Shown here: positions 28,296 through 36,700 of the stretch, piece by piece
Numbering within the stretch: position 1 is the stretch's first letter
Layout: every line of letters begins with the position of its first letter
NCBI RefSeq assembly: GCF_024505145.1
Contig: NZ_JANIAA010000022.1
Span: 86,861 to 150,860, forward strand
Direction of reading: 5' to 3'
Source of the DNA: Streptomyces rugosispiralis
GTDB taxonomy: Bacteria; Actinomycetota; Actinomycetes; Streptomycetales; Streptomycetaceae
Length of the DNA: 64,000 bases
Program-made: the position numbers and the translations under genes
Notes under the pieces: generated by a model
Told to the model about the DNA's origin: nothing
Databases searched by the model: none
What the model saw: the letters and a program-made list of their open reading frames with translations, nothing else

Positions 28296-29948
28296 CTAGC
28301 GGACGAAGACTCCCGCCTGGCTCGCCAGATCCAGGAAGTACTGCGGGGCGACGCCCAGGACCAGCGTGACCGCCACGCCGATCGCGATGGCCGACGAGGT
28401 CAGCGGGCTCGGGACGGCCACGGACGGGCCGTCCGTGCGGGGCTCGCTGAAGAACATCAGCACGATCACCCGGATATAGAAGAACGCGGCGACCGCCGAG
28501 GAGATCACACCAATTACCACCAGCGCGCCCGCCCCACCGTCGGCCGCCGCCTTGAAGACCGCGAACTTCCCGGCGAAGCCGCTGGTCAGCGGGATACCGG
28601 CGAAGGCGAGCAGGAAGACCGCGAAGACGGCGGCCACCAGGGGCGAACGGCGGCCGAGCCCGGCCCACTTGGACAGATGGGTGGCCTCGCCGCCCGCGTC
28701 CCGCACCAGGGTGACCACCGCGAAGGCGCCGAGGGTCACGAAGGAGTACGCGGCGAGGTAGAAGAGGACGGAGGAGATGCCCTCGGGCGTGGTGGCGATG
28801 ACACCGGCCAGGATGAACCCGGCGTGGGCGATCGACGAGTACGCCAGCAGCCGCTTCACATCGGTCTGGGTGACGGCCACGATCGCACCGCCCAGCATGG
28901 TGACGATGGCGACGCCCCACATCACCGGCCGCCAGTCCCAGCGCAACCCGGGCAGTACGACGTACAGCAGCCGCAGCAGCGCACCGAAGGCCGCGACCTT
29001 GGTGGCCGCCGCCATGAAGCCGGTCACCGGGGTCGGGGCGCCCTGGTAGACGTCGGGGGTCCACATGTGGAACGGCACGGCGCCGATCTTGAACAGCAGC
29101 CCCATCAGCACCATCGCCCCGCCGATCAGCAGCAGCGCGTCATTGCCCATGGTCCCGGCGAGCGCCGGGGTGACGTTCCTGACCTGGCCGTCGACGACGT
29201 CCGCGATCCCGGAGTAGGAGACCGTGCCCGCGTAGCCGTACAGCAGGGCGATGCCGAAGAGCAGGAACGCCGAGGAGAAGGCGCCCAGCAGGAAGTACTT
29301 GACCGCGGCCTCCTGCGACAGCGCACGCTGGCGACGGGCCAGCGCGCACAGGATGTACAGCGGCAGGGAGAAGACCTCCAGCGCCACGAAGAGCGTCAGC
29401 AGATCGTTGGCGGACGGGAAGACCAGCATGCCGCCGACCGCGAAGAGGACCAGCGGAAAAACCTCGGTGGTGGTGAACCCGGCCTTGACGGCGGCCTTTT
29501 CGGCGTCGCCGCCGGGCACGGCGGCGGCCTGGGCCGCGAAGGAGTCGACGCGGTTGCCGTGCACCACCGGATCCAGCCGCCGCTCGGCGAAGGTGAACAC
29601 CGCCACCAGCGCGACCAGGAGAATGGTCCCCTGCAAGAAGAGCGCCGGTCCGTCGACCGCGATCGCGCCCATGGCCGCGACACGGGCCTTGCTGGTGCCG
29701 TAGTCACCGGCGGCGAGGCCGATCACCGCGGCGAAGGCCGCGGCCAGGGCGACCACGGAGACGAACAGCTGCGCCACGTACCGCTGGCGGCGCGGAAGGA
29801 AGGCCTCGATCAGGACGCCGACGATCGCGGCGCCGAGCACGATCAGCGTGGGCGACAGCTGCCCGTACTCGATATCGGGCGACGGGATCTTGTCGGGCGC
29901 CGCCGCCGCTGTTGTCCACAGGCTGTGGACAGTGGCCGCGTGGGTCAC
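28296..29948 (-). CDS. nuoN: NADH-quinone oxidoreductase subunit N
   Basis: 550 residues, about 14 transmembrane helices, an antiporter-like proton channel of the membrane arm. The family stretches FKIGAVPFHMWTPDVYQGAPTPVTGF and LLAYSSIAHAGFILAG are present, with the Lys of the first block on the broken helix. A GTG at 29948 overlaps the nuoM stop (GTGA). It is the last gene of the 14-gene nuo operon. A second nuoN would be expected left of the window for the other cluster. Confidence 0.97.
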   Translation of the reverse strand: MTHAATVHSLWTTAAAAPDKIPSPDIEYGQLSPTLIVLGAAIVGVLIEAFLPRRQRYVAQLFVSVVALAAAFAAVIGLAAGDYGTSKARVAAMGAIAVDGPALFLQGTILLVALVAVFTFAERRLDPVVHGNRVDSFAAQAAAVPGGDAEKAAVKAGFTTTEVFPLVLFAVGGMLVFPSANDLLTLFVALEVFSLPLYILCALARRQRALSQEAAVKYFLLGAFSSAFLLFGIALLYGYAGTVSYSGIADVVDGQVRNVTPALAGTMGNDALLLIGGAMVLMGLLFKIGAVPFHMWTPDVYQGAPTPVTGFMAAATKVAAFGALLRLLYVVLPGLRWDWRPVMWGVAIVTMLGGAIVAVTQTDVKRLLAYSSIAHAGFILAGVIATTPEGISSVLFYLAAYSFVTLGAFAVVTLVRDAGGEATHLSKWAGLGRRSPLVAAVFAVFLLAFAGIPLTSGFAGKFAVFKAAADGGAGALVVIGVISSAVAAFFYIRVIVLMFFSEPRTDGPSVAVPSPLTSSAIAIGVAVTLVLGVAPQYFLDLASQAGVFVR

Positions 29949-31606
29949 TTGGCACCTCCGGAAGCACCGTCGTGGGAACCACCGTCGGACTTCGGGCTGT
30001 AGCTGAACCAGCCCGCGTCGACGGGGTGATCGGGCTTGGGATCCTTCTTGTCCACCACGGACATCGTGTGGTCGACCGCCGGGTTGACGATGTCGGCCAG
30101 CGGCTTCGGATAGACCCCGAGGAAGATCAGCAGCGCGATGAGCGGGGCCACGACGACCAGCTCACGCACCCGCAGATCCGGCATGGACCGCACCTCGGCC
30201 TTCACCGGACCGGTCATGGTGCGTTGGTACAGGATCAGCACGTAGAGCGCCGCCAGCACTATTCCGACGGTCGCGATCACGCCGAACGCCGGGTAGCGGC
30301 TGAACGTGCCGACCAGGACCAGGAATTCGCTGATGAACGGCGCGAGTCCGGGCAGCGAGAGGGTGGCGAGTCCGCCGATCAGGAAGGTGCCGGCGAGCAC
30401 CGGGGCGACCTTCTGCACCCCGCCGTAGTCGGCGATGAGCCGCGAACCGCGGCGGGTGATCAGGAACCCGGCCACCAGCATCAACGCGGCCGTGGAGACG
30501 CCGTGGTTGACCATGTAGAGGGTGGCGCCGCTCTGGCCCTGGGTGGTCATCGCGAAGATGCCCAGGATGATGAAGCCGAAGTGGGAGATCGAGGCGTAGG
30601 CGATCAGCCGCTTGATGTCCCGCTGGCCGATCGCCAGCAGCGCCCCGTAGATGATGCTGATGAGCGCCAGGATCATGATCGCCGGGGTGGCCCACTTGCT
30701 GGCCTCCGGGAAGAGCTGGAGGCAGAAGCGGAGCATCGCGAAGGTGCCGACCTTGTCGACCACCGCGGTGATCAGCACGGCGACCGGGGCGGTGGACTCC
30801 CCCATCGCGTTCGGCAGCCAGGTGTGCAGCGGCCACAGCGGCGCCTTCACCGCGAAGGCGAAGAAGAAGCCGAGGAAGAGCAGCCGCTCGGTGCTGGACG
30901 CCATGTCCAGATGGCCGCCCGCCCGCGCCTGGACGATCTCCTGGAGCGAGAAGGTGCCGGTGCCGAGCTGATCGGCGGTGACCGCGTACAGACCGACCAC
31001 CGCGGCGAGCATGATCAGCCCGCCCGCCAGGTTGTAGAGCAGGAACTTCACCGCGGCGTACGAGCGCTGAGTGGCCGTCTCCTCCTCGGAGCGGCCCCCG
31101 GCCCGGTCCCCGAAGCCCCCGATGAGGAAGTACATCGGGATCAGCATGGCTTCGAAGAAGATGTAGAAGAGGAAGATGTCGGTGGCCTCGAAGGAGATCA
31201 CCACCATCGCCTCGACCATCAGGATCAGCGCGAAGAAGCCCTGGGTGGGCCGCCAGCGGCGGTTGGGGTGGGCGCCTTCCAGCGGATCGGCGTCATGCCA
31301 GCCCGCCAGGATGATGAAGGGGATGAGCACGGCGGTGAGCGCGATCAGCGCGACCGCGATCCCGTCCACGCCCAGTTCGTAGCGGACGCCGAAGTCCTTG
31401 ATCCAGGCATGGGATTCGGTGAGCTGGAAGCGGGCGCCGCCGGGGTCGAAACGGACCAGCACGACCGCCGCGAGGGCGAGGGTGACCAGGGAGAAGCCCA
31501 GCGCCACCCACTTGGCGGCGGCGCGCTGGGCGGCGGGCACGGCGGCGGTGACCACCGCGCCGAGCGCGGGCACCACGGCCGTGGCCGTCAGCAGGGGAAA
31601 TGACAT
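29945..31606 (-). CDS. nuoM: NADH-quinone oxidoreductase subunit M
   Basis: 553 residues with about 14 transmembrane helices. Family blocks include FFEAMLIPMYFLIG (with the key Glu), FLGFFFAFAVKAPLWPLHTW, LPNAMGESTAPVAVLITAVVDKVGTF and LIAYASISHFGFIILG. It is the central antiporter-like proton pump. The ATG at 31606 begins 3 bases after the nuoL stop. Confidence 0.97.
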   Translation of the reverse strand: MSFPLLTATAVVPALGAVVTAAVPAAQRAAAKWVALGFSLVTLALAAVVLVRFDPGGARFQLTESHAWIKDFGVRYELGVDGIAVALIALTAVLIPFIILAGWHDADPLEGAHPNRRWRPTQGFFALILMVEAMVVISFEATDIFLFYIFFEAMLIPMYFLIGGFGDRAGGRSEEETATQRSYAAVKFLLYNLAGGLIMLAAVVGLYAVTADQLGTGTFSLQEIVQARAGGHLDMASSTERLLFLGFFFAFAVKAPLWPLHTWLPNAMGESTAPVAVLITAVVDKVGTFAMLRFCLQLFPEASKWATPAIMILALISIIYGALLAIGQRDIKRLIAYASISHFGFIILGIFAMTTQGQSGATLYMVNHGVSTAALMLVAGFLITRRGSRLIADYGGVQKVAPVLAGTFLIGGLATLSLPGLAPFISEFLVLVGTFSRYPAFGVIATVGIVLAALYVLILYQRTMTGPVKAEVRSMPDLRVRELVVVAPLIALLIFLGVYPKPLADIVNPAVDHTMSVVDKKDPKPDHPVDAGWFSYSPKSDGGSHDGASGGAK

Positions 31607-31609
31607 GAA

Positions 31610-33505
31610 TCAGACCGCCCTCATCAGCAGGGTCGCGGCGATGAGCACCGCCGTACCGCCGAACATCGAGACCGCGTACGTACGGGCATAGCCGTTCTGC
31701 AGCTTTCGCAGCCGGCCGGAGAGCCCGCCGACCGAGGCCGCGGTGCCGTTGACCACCCCGTCGACCAGCTTGTGGTCGACATAGACCAGACCGCGGGTCA
31801 GATACTGGCCGGGTTTGACGAGCGCGACATGGTTGAAGTCGTCCTGGAGCAGATCGCGCCGGGCGGCCCGGGTGAGCAGCGATCCGCGGGGGGCGGTGCG
31901 CGGCACCGGCCGACGTCCGTACTGCGCCCAGGCGAGGGCGACACCGATCACCAGCACCACCATCGTCCCGGCGGTGACCGCCGCGGCGCTGAGCGGGGAG
32001 TCGCCGTGGCTGTGGCCGGTGACCGGCTCCAGCCACTTCAGGAACGCGTCATTGACGCTGAACAGCCCGCCCGCGAAGACCGATCCCACGGCCAGGACGA
32101 TCATGGGGATGGTCATGGACGAGGGCGACTCGTGCGGATGCGGTTCGTGGCCCTTCTCGTCCGGCGCCCAGCGCTTCTCGCCGAAGAAGGTCAGCAGCAT
32201 CACCCGCGTCATGTAGTACGCGGTGATGGCCGCGCCCAGCAGGGCCGCGCCGCCGAGGATCCAGCCCTCGGTGCCGCCCTTGGCGAACGCCGCCTCGATG
32301 ATCTTGTCCTTGGACCAGAAGCCGGACAGCCCGGGGAAGCCGATGATCGCGAGATAGCCGAGTCCGAAGGTGATGAAGGTGACGGGCATGTACTTCCGCA
32401 GGCCGCCGTACTTGCGCATGTCGACCTCGTCGTTCATGGCGTGCATGACCGAACCGGCCCCGAGGAAGAGCCCCGCCTTGAAGAAGCCGTGGGTCACCAG
32501 GTGCATGATCGCGAAGACATAGCCGATCGGGCCGAGGCCGGCGGCCAGGATCATGTATCCGATCTGCGACATGGTGGACCCGGCCAGGGCCTTCTTGATG
32601 TCGTCCTTGGCACAACCGACGATCGCACCGAAGAGGAGCGTGACCGCGCCGACCGCGACCACCGCGGCCTGGGCGTCCGGTGCGGCGTTGAAGATCGCGC
32701 CGGAGCGGGTGATCAGATACACGCCCGCGGTCACCATGGTCGCCGCGTGGATCAGGGCCGAGACCGGGGTCGGGCCCTCCATCGCGTCCCCGAGCCAGGA
32801 CTGCAGCGGCACCTGGGCCGACTTGCCGCAGGCGGCGAGGAGCAGCATCAGCCCGATGGCGGTGAGCTTGCCCTCGCTCGCGTGGTCCGCGTTGGTCAGC
32901 ACCGGGGCGAAGGTGAAGGTCCCGAACGTCGTGAACATCAGCATGATCGCGATCGACAGGCCGACGTCACCGACGCGGTTGACGATGAACGCCTTCTTCG
33001 CCGCCGTGGCCGCGCTGGGCTTGTGCTGCCAGAAGCCGATGAGCAGGTACGAGGCGAGGCCGACGCCCTCCCAGCCGACGTACAGCAGCAGGTAGTTGTC
33101 GGCGAGGACGAGCAGCAGCATCGCCGCGAGGAAGAGGTTGAGATAGCCGAAGAAGCGGCGGCGGCGCTCGTCGTGCTCCATATAGCCGATCGAGTAGATG
33201 TGGATCAGCGTGCCCACACCGGTGATCAGCAGGACGAAGGTCATGGAGAGCTGGTCGAGCTGGAAGGCGACGTCCGCGCGGAAGCCGCCCACCGGGATCC
33301 AGCTGAAGACCTTGCTGTGCATGGCCCGGTCGTGCTCGCCGCGGCCGAGCATGTCGGCGAAGAGCACCGCGCCGATGGCGAAGGAGCCGGCGGCGAGCAC
33401 CGTGCCGATGTAGTGGCCCTTGCCGTCCAGCCGCCGCCCTCCGCACAGCAGCAGGGCCGCGCCGAGCAGCGGGACCGCGACAAGCAATCCGATGAGGTTC
33501 TCCAC
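31610..33505 (-). CDS. nuoL: NADH-quinone oxidoreductase subunit L
   Basis: 631 residues, the distal proton-pumping subunit with the long C-terminal lateral helix. Diagnostic blocks are YVGWEGVGLASYLLIGFW, QVPLQSWLGDAMEGPTPVSA, LIHAATMVTAGVYLI and LAGSTMSQIGYMILA. The GTG at 33505 starts 16 bases after nuoK, one of the few real gaps in the operon. Compared with NuoL2 (672 residues) it keeps a more standard length. Confidence 0.97.
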   Translation of the reverse strand: MENLIGLLVAVPLLGAALLLCGGRRLDGKGHYIGTVLAAGSFAIGAVLFADMLGRGEHDRAMHSKVFSWIPVGGFRADVAFQLDQLSMTFVLLITGVGTLIHIYSIGYMEHDERRRRFFGYLNLFLAAMLLLVLADNYLLLYVGWEGVGLASYLLIGFWQHKPSAATAAKKAFIVNRVGDVGLSIAIMLMFTTFGTFTFAPVLTNADHASEGKLTAIGLMLLLAACGKSAQVPLQSWLGDAMEGPTPVSALIHAATMVTAGVYLITRSGAIFNAAPDAQAAVVAVGAVTLLFGAIVGCAKDDIKKALAGSTMSQIGYMILAAGLGPIGYVFAIMHLVTHGFFKAGLFLGAGSVMHAMNDEVDMRKYGGLRKYMPVTFITFGLGYLAIIGFPGLSGFWSKDKIIEAAFAKGGTEGWILGGAALLGAAITAYYMTRVMLLTFFGEKRWAPDEKGHEPHPHESPSSMTIPMIVLAVGSVFAGGLFSVNDAFLKWLEPVTGHSHGDSPLSAAAVTAGTMVVLVIGVALAWAQYGRRPVPRTAPRGSLLTRAARRDLLQDDFNHVALVKPGQYLTRGLVYVDHKLVDGVVNGTAASVGGLSGRLRKLQNGYARTYAVSMFGGTAVLIAATLLMRAV

Positions 33506-33521
33506 GTGAACGCGACCCCTT

Positions 33522-33821
33522 CTAGAGCTTCATCAGGCTGGCGTCGTCGACCGAGGCCGAGTGGCGGGAGCGGAAGACGGTCACGATGATCGCGAGACCG
33601 ACCACGACCTCCGCCGCGGCCACGACCATCGTGAAGAAGGCGATGATCTGGCCGTCGAGATTGCCGTGCAGCCGGGAGAAGGTGACGAACGCCAGGTTGC
33701 ACGCGTTCAGCATCAGCTCGACGCACATGAAGAGGACGATCGCGTTCCGCCTGATCACGACGCCGGCCGCACCAATGGTGAACAACAGGGCGGCCAGGTA
33801 GAGGTAGTTGACCGGATTCAC
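33522..33821 (-). CDS. nuoK: NADH-quinone oxidoreductase subunit K
   Basis: 99 residues, the standard NuoK size, with three transmembrane helices and the conserved Glu-containing motif RRNAIVLFMCVELMLNACNL. The GTG at 33821 overlaps the nuoJ stop (GTGA); longer in-frame extensions run back into nuoJ and are not NuoK-like. Confidence 0.97.
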   Translation of the reverse strand: MNPVNYLYLAALLFTIGAAGVVIRRNAIVLFMCVELMLNACNLAFVTFSRLHGNLDGQIIAFFTMVVAAAEVVVGLAIIVTVFRSRHSASVDDASLMKL

Positions 33822-34741
33822 TTGGCGACTCCCCTCGGATTCGGCGCACTGCCCGCGTTCGCGCCGTTCTCGCCGTTCTCGCCGTTCTCGGAAGTGCCGG
33901 ACTCCCCGGCGCCCCCGGACGGCTTGCCGGTCTCGCTCTTCCGGCCCAGCCAGCGCTGCGAGCGCTGCTCCAGCGCCGCCAGCTCGGCCAGCGCCTCGCT
34001 GGAGACGTCCCGGATCTGACCGCGGCCGCGCAGCGTGGCGTTGACGGTGAGGTCGGACGGGGTGCCGTCGGGCAGCAGACCGGGGATGTCCACCGCGTTG
34101 TGCCGCGCGTACACACCGGGGGCGGGCAGCGGCGGCACGTTCCGGCCGGTGCGCACCCGGGCCTCGGACTGCTCGCGCTGAGTGCGGGCCCGCTCGGTGC
34201 GCTCGCGGTGGGTCAGCACCATCGCGCCGACCGCCGCGGTGATCAGCAGCGCGCCGGTGATCTCGAAGGCGAAGACGTACTTGGTGAAGATCAGCGAGGC
34301 CAGGCCCTCCACATTGCCGCCGGAGTTGGCCTGGCCCAGCCCGTTCCACGTCTTGATCGAGGCGTTGCCGATCCCGGCGCACAGCAGGATGCCGAAGCCG
34401 AGCCCGCAGAGGGCGGCGAGCCAGCGCTGCCCCTTCAGGGTCTCCTTGAGGGAGTCGGCGGCGGTGACACCGACCAGCATCACCACGAAGAGGAAGAGCA
34501 TCATGATCGCGCCGGTGTAGACCACGATCTGGACGACGCCCAGGAAGTACGCGCCGTTGGCGAGGTAGAAGACCGCCAGAACGATCATGGTGCCCGCCAG
34601 GCACAGGGCGCTGTGCACGGCCTTGCGCATCAGGATCGTGCACAGCGCGCCGATCACGGCGACGGTGCCGAGCACCCAGAACTGGAGGGCCTCACCGGTG
34701 GAGGTGGTGGAGGCCGCCGCGGCCAGAGCGCCGCCGCTCAT
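33818..34741 (-). CDS. nuoJ: NADH-quinone oxidoreductase subunit J
   Basis: 307 residues. Five transmembrane helices lie within residues 20-180, including ALCLAGTMIVLAVFYLANGAYFLGVVQIVVYTGAI in two blocks, the conserved helix-3 region. Residues 190-307 form a soluble tail rich in Arg, Glu and Pro, found in streptomycete NuoJ but not in E. coli. The tail ends in a Gly-Glu-Asn repeat. It overlaps nuoI (ATGA). Confidence 0.96.
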   Translation of the reverse strand: MSGGALAAAASTTSTGEALQFWVLGTVAVIGALCTILMRKAVHSALCLAGTMIVLAVFYLANGAYFLGVVQIVVYTGAIMMLFLFVVMLVGVTAADSLKETLKGQRWLAALCGLGFGILLCAGIGNASIKTWNGLGQANSGGNVEGLASLIFTKYVFAFEITGALLITAAVGAMVLTHRERTERARTQREQSEARVRTGRNVPPLPAPGVYARHNAVDIPGLLPDGTPSDLTVNATLRGRGQIRDVSSEALAELAALEQRSQRWLGRKSETGKPSGGAGESGTSENGENGENGANAGSAPNPRGVAK

Positions 34742-35352
34742 GCCTGCACCCCCTGCTGCCGCTCCTGCGACTCGTCGTCCCCCGCGGCCTGGTCGGACGG
34801 GGTCTCGCCCTTGCTGACCGCGACCTGCTGGATGGTGCCGGGCGCGGCCTCGGTCACCAGGCCCCGGTAGTAGTCCTGCTCGTCGGTGCCGGGGTAGATG
34901 GCGTGCGGGGAGTCGACCATCCCGTCCTCGAGCCCCGCGAGCAGCTCCTCCTTGGTGTAGATGAGCGATTCGCGGGTGCGGTCGGCGAGTTCGTACTCAT
35001 TGGTCATGGTGAGCGCCCGGGTGGGGCACGCCTCGACGCACAGGCCGCACAGGATGCAGCGCAGATAGTTGATCTGGTAGACGCGGCCGTAGCGCTCGCC
35101 CGGGGAGTAGCGCTCCTCGTCGGTGTTGTCCGCGCCCTCCACGTAGATCGCGTCGGCGGGGCAGGCCCAGGCGCACAGCTCGCAGCCGATGCACTTCTCC
35201 AGCCCGTCCGGGTGCCGGTTGAGCTGGTGGCGTCCGTGGAAGCGGGGCGCGGTGGGCTTCTTCACCTCTGGGTACTGTTCGGTGAGCCGCTTCTTGAACA
35301 TGGCCTTGAAGGTCACGCCGAAGCCGGCCACCGGATTCTGGAAGTCAGACAC
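34738..35352 (-). CDS. nuoI: NADH-quinone oxidoreductase subunit I, 2x[4Fe-4S]
   Basis: 204 residues. Two ferredoxin motifs, CIGCELCAWACP and CILCGLCVEACP, hold the N6a and N6b clusters between NuoG and NuoB. A GTG at 35352 is chosen as the start because it overlaps nuoH by 8 bases and begins the family N-terminus (SDFQNPVAGFGVTFKAMF); an upstream in-frame start at 35400 would add 16 residues lying inside nuoH. Confidence 0.96.
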   Translation of the reverse strand: MSDFQNPVAGFGVTFKAMFKKRLTEQYPEVKKPTAPRFHGRHQLNRHPDGLEKCIGCELCAWACPADAIYVEGADNTDEERYSPGERYGRVYQINYLRCILCGLCVEACPTRALTMTNEYELADRTRESLIYTKEELLAGLEDGMVDSPHAIYPGTDEQDYYRGLVTEAAPGTIQQVAVSKGETPSDQAAGDDESQERQQGVQA

Positions 35353-36700
35353 CGTCGGCCTCCTTTCCGTCACTGACAGTGTCGGGGCCACCACTGACAA
35401 TCAGCTCACGCTCGGTGCGCGGACGTCGGCGGGGGACGGGCGGCAAGGTCTGGCCGGGCAGCGGCGGCACCGGGAAACCTCCCGCCATCGGATCGAAGGC
35501 GGGCTCCGGTCCCTGTTCCGCTCCGGCCTCGGCCTGCGCCGAACGGTCGCGGAAGAAGTCGACCACGAAGGACAGCAGCAGCAGTGCGATCACCGCGCTG
35601 CCCACGTAGAGCACGATGTCCTGGTAGTCGTAGTTCTCGTTGCGCAGTGCCCGGACGGTGGCGACCAGCATCAGCCAGACCATCGAGATCGGGATGAGCA
35701 CCTTCCAGCCCAGCTTCATGAACTGGTCGTAGCGCACGCGCGGAAGCGTGCCGCGCACCCAGATGAAGACGAACAGCGAGGTCACGACCTTGCCGACGAA
35801 CCACAGCAGCGGCCACCAGCCGTGGTTCGCACCCTCCCAGAAGGTGCTGATCGGCCAGGGCGCCCGCCAGCCGCCGAGGAAGAGGGTGACGGCGACCATC
35901 GAGACGGTGACCATGTTGATGTACTCGGCGAGCATGAACATCGCGAACTTGATCGAGGAGTACTCGGTGTTGAAGCCGCCGACCAGGTCGCCCTCGGACT
36001 CCGGCATGTCGAACGGCGCCCGGTTGGTCTCACCGATCATCGAGACGATGTAGATGAGGAACGAGACCGGCAGCAGCACCGCGTACCAGCGGTCCTGCTG
36101 AGATTCCACGATCTGCGAGGTCGACATCGACCCGGAGTAGAGGAAGACCGCCGCGAAGGAGAGCCCCATCGCGATCTCGTAGCTGATCATCTGGGCGCAG
36201 GAGCGCAGACCGCCCAGGAGCGGATACGTCGATCCGGAGGACCAGCCCGCCAGCACGATGCCGTAGATGCCGACCGAGGCGGTGGCGAGGATGTAGAGGA
36301 CGGCGATCGGGAGATCGGTGAGCTGCATCGCGGTGCGGTGCCCGAAGATCGAGACCTCACCGCCGGCCGGGCCGAACGGCATCACCGCGACCGCCATGAA
36401 GGCGGGGATGGCCGCGACGACCGGCGCCAGGACGTAGACCACCTTGTCCGCGCCCTTGACGACCACGTCCTCCTTGAGCATCAGCTTCACGCCGTCCGCG
36501 AGGGACTGCAGCATGCCCCAGGGGCCGTGGCGGTTGGGCCCGATGCGCAGCTGCATCCAGCCGACCACCTTGCGCTCCATGACGATGGAGATCAGCACCG
36601 TCACCATCAGGAACGCGAAGCAGAAGACGGCCTTGATCACGATCAGCCACCACGGGTCGCGGCCGAACATCGACAGGTCCTCTGCGGCGAGAATCCTCAC
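35345..36700 (-). CDS. nuoH: NADH-quinone oxidoreductase subunit H
   Basis: 451 residues with eight or nine transmembrane helices. The quinone-chamber loops are conserved: RIGPNRHGPWGMLQSLADGVKL, GETNRAPFDMPESEGDLVGG and NTEYSSIKFAMFMLAEY. The C-terminal 90 residues after the last helix are a Pro/Glu-rich soluble extension, absent in NuoH2 of the second cluster. The GTG start at 36700 overlaps the nuoG stop. Confidence 0.97.
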   Translation of the reverse strand: MRILAAEDLSMFGRDPWWLIVIKAVFCFAFLMVTVLISIVMERKVVGWMQLRIGPNRHGPWGMLQSLADGVKLMLKEDVVVKGADKVVYVLAPVVAAIPAFMAVAVMPFGPAGGEVSIFGHRTAMQLTDLPIAVLYILATASVGIYGIVLAGWSSGSTYPLLGGLRSCAQMISYEIAMGLSFAAVFLYSGSMSTSQIVESQQDRWYAVLLPVSFLIYIVSMIGETNRAPFDMPESEGDLVGGFNTEYSSIKFAMFMLAEYINMVTVSMVAVTLFLGGWRAPWPISTFWEGANHGWWPLLWFVGKVVTSLFVFIWVRGTLPRVRYDQFMKLGWKVLIPISMVWLMLVATVRALRNENYDYQDIVLYVGSAVIALLLLSFVVDFFRDRSAQAEAGAEQGPEPAFDPMAGGFPVPPLPGQTLPPVPRRRPRTERELIVSGGPDTVSDGKEADGV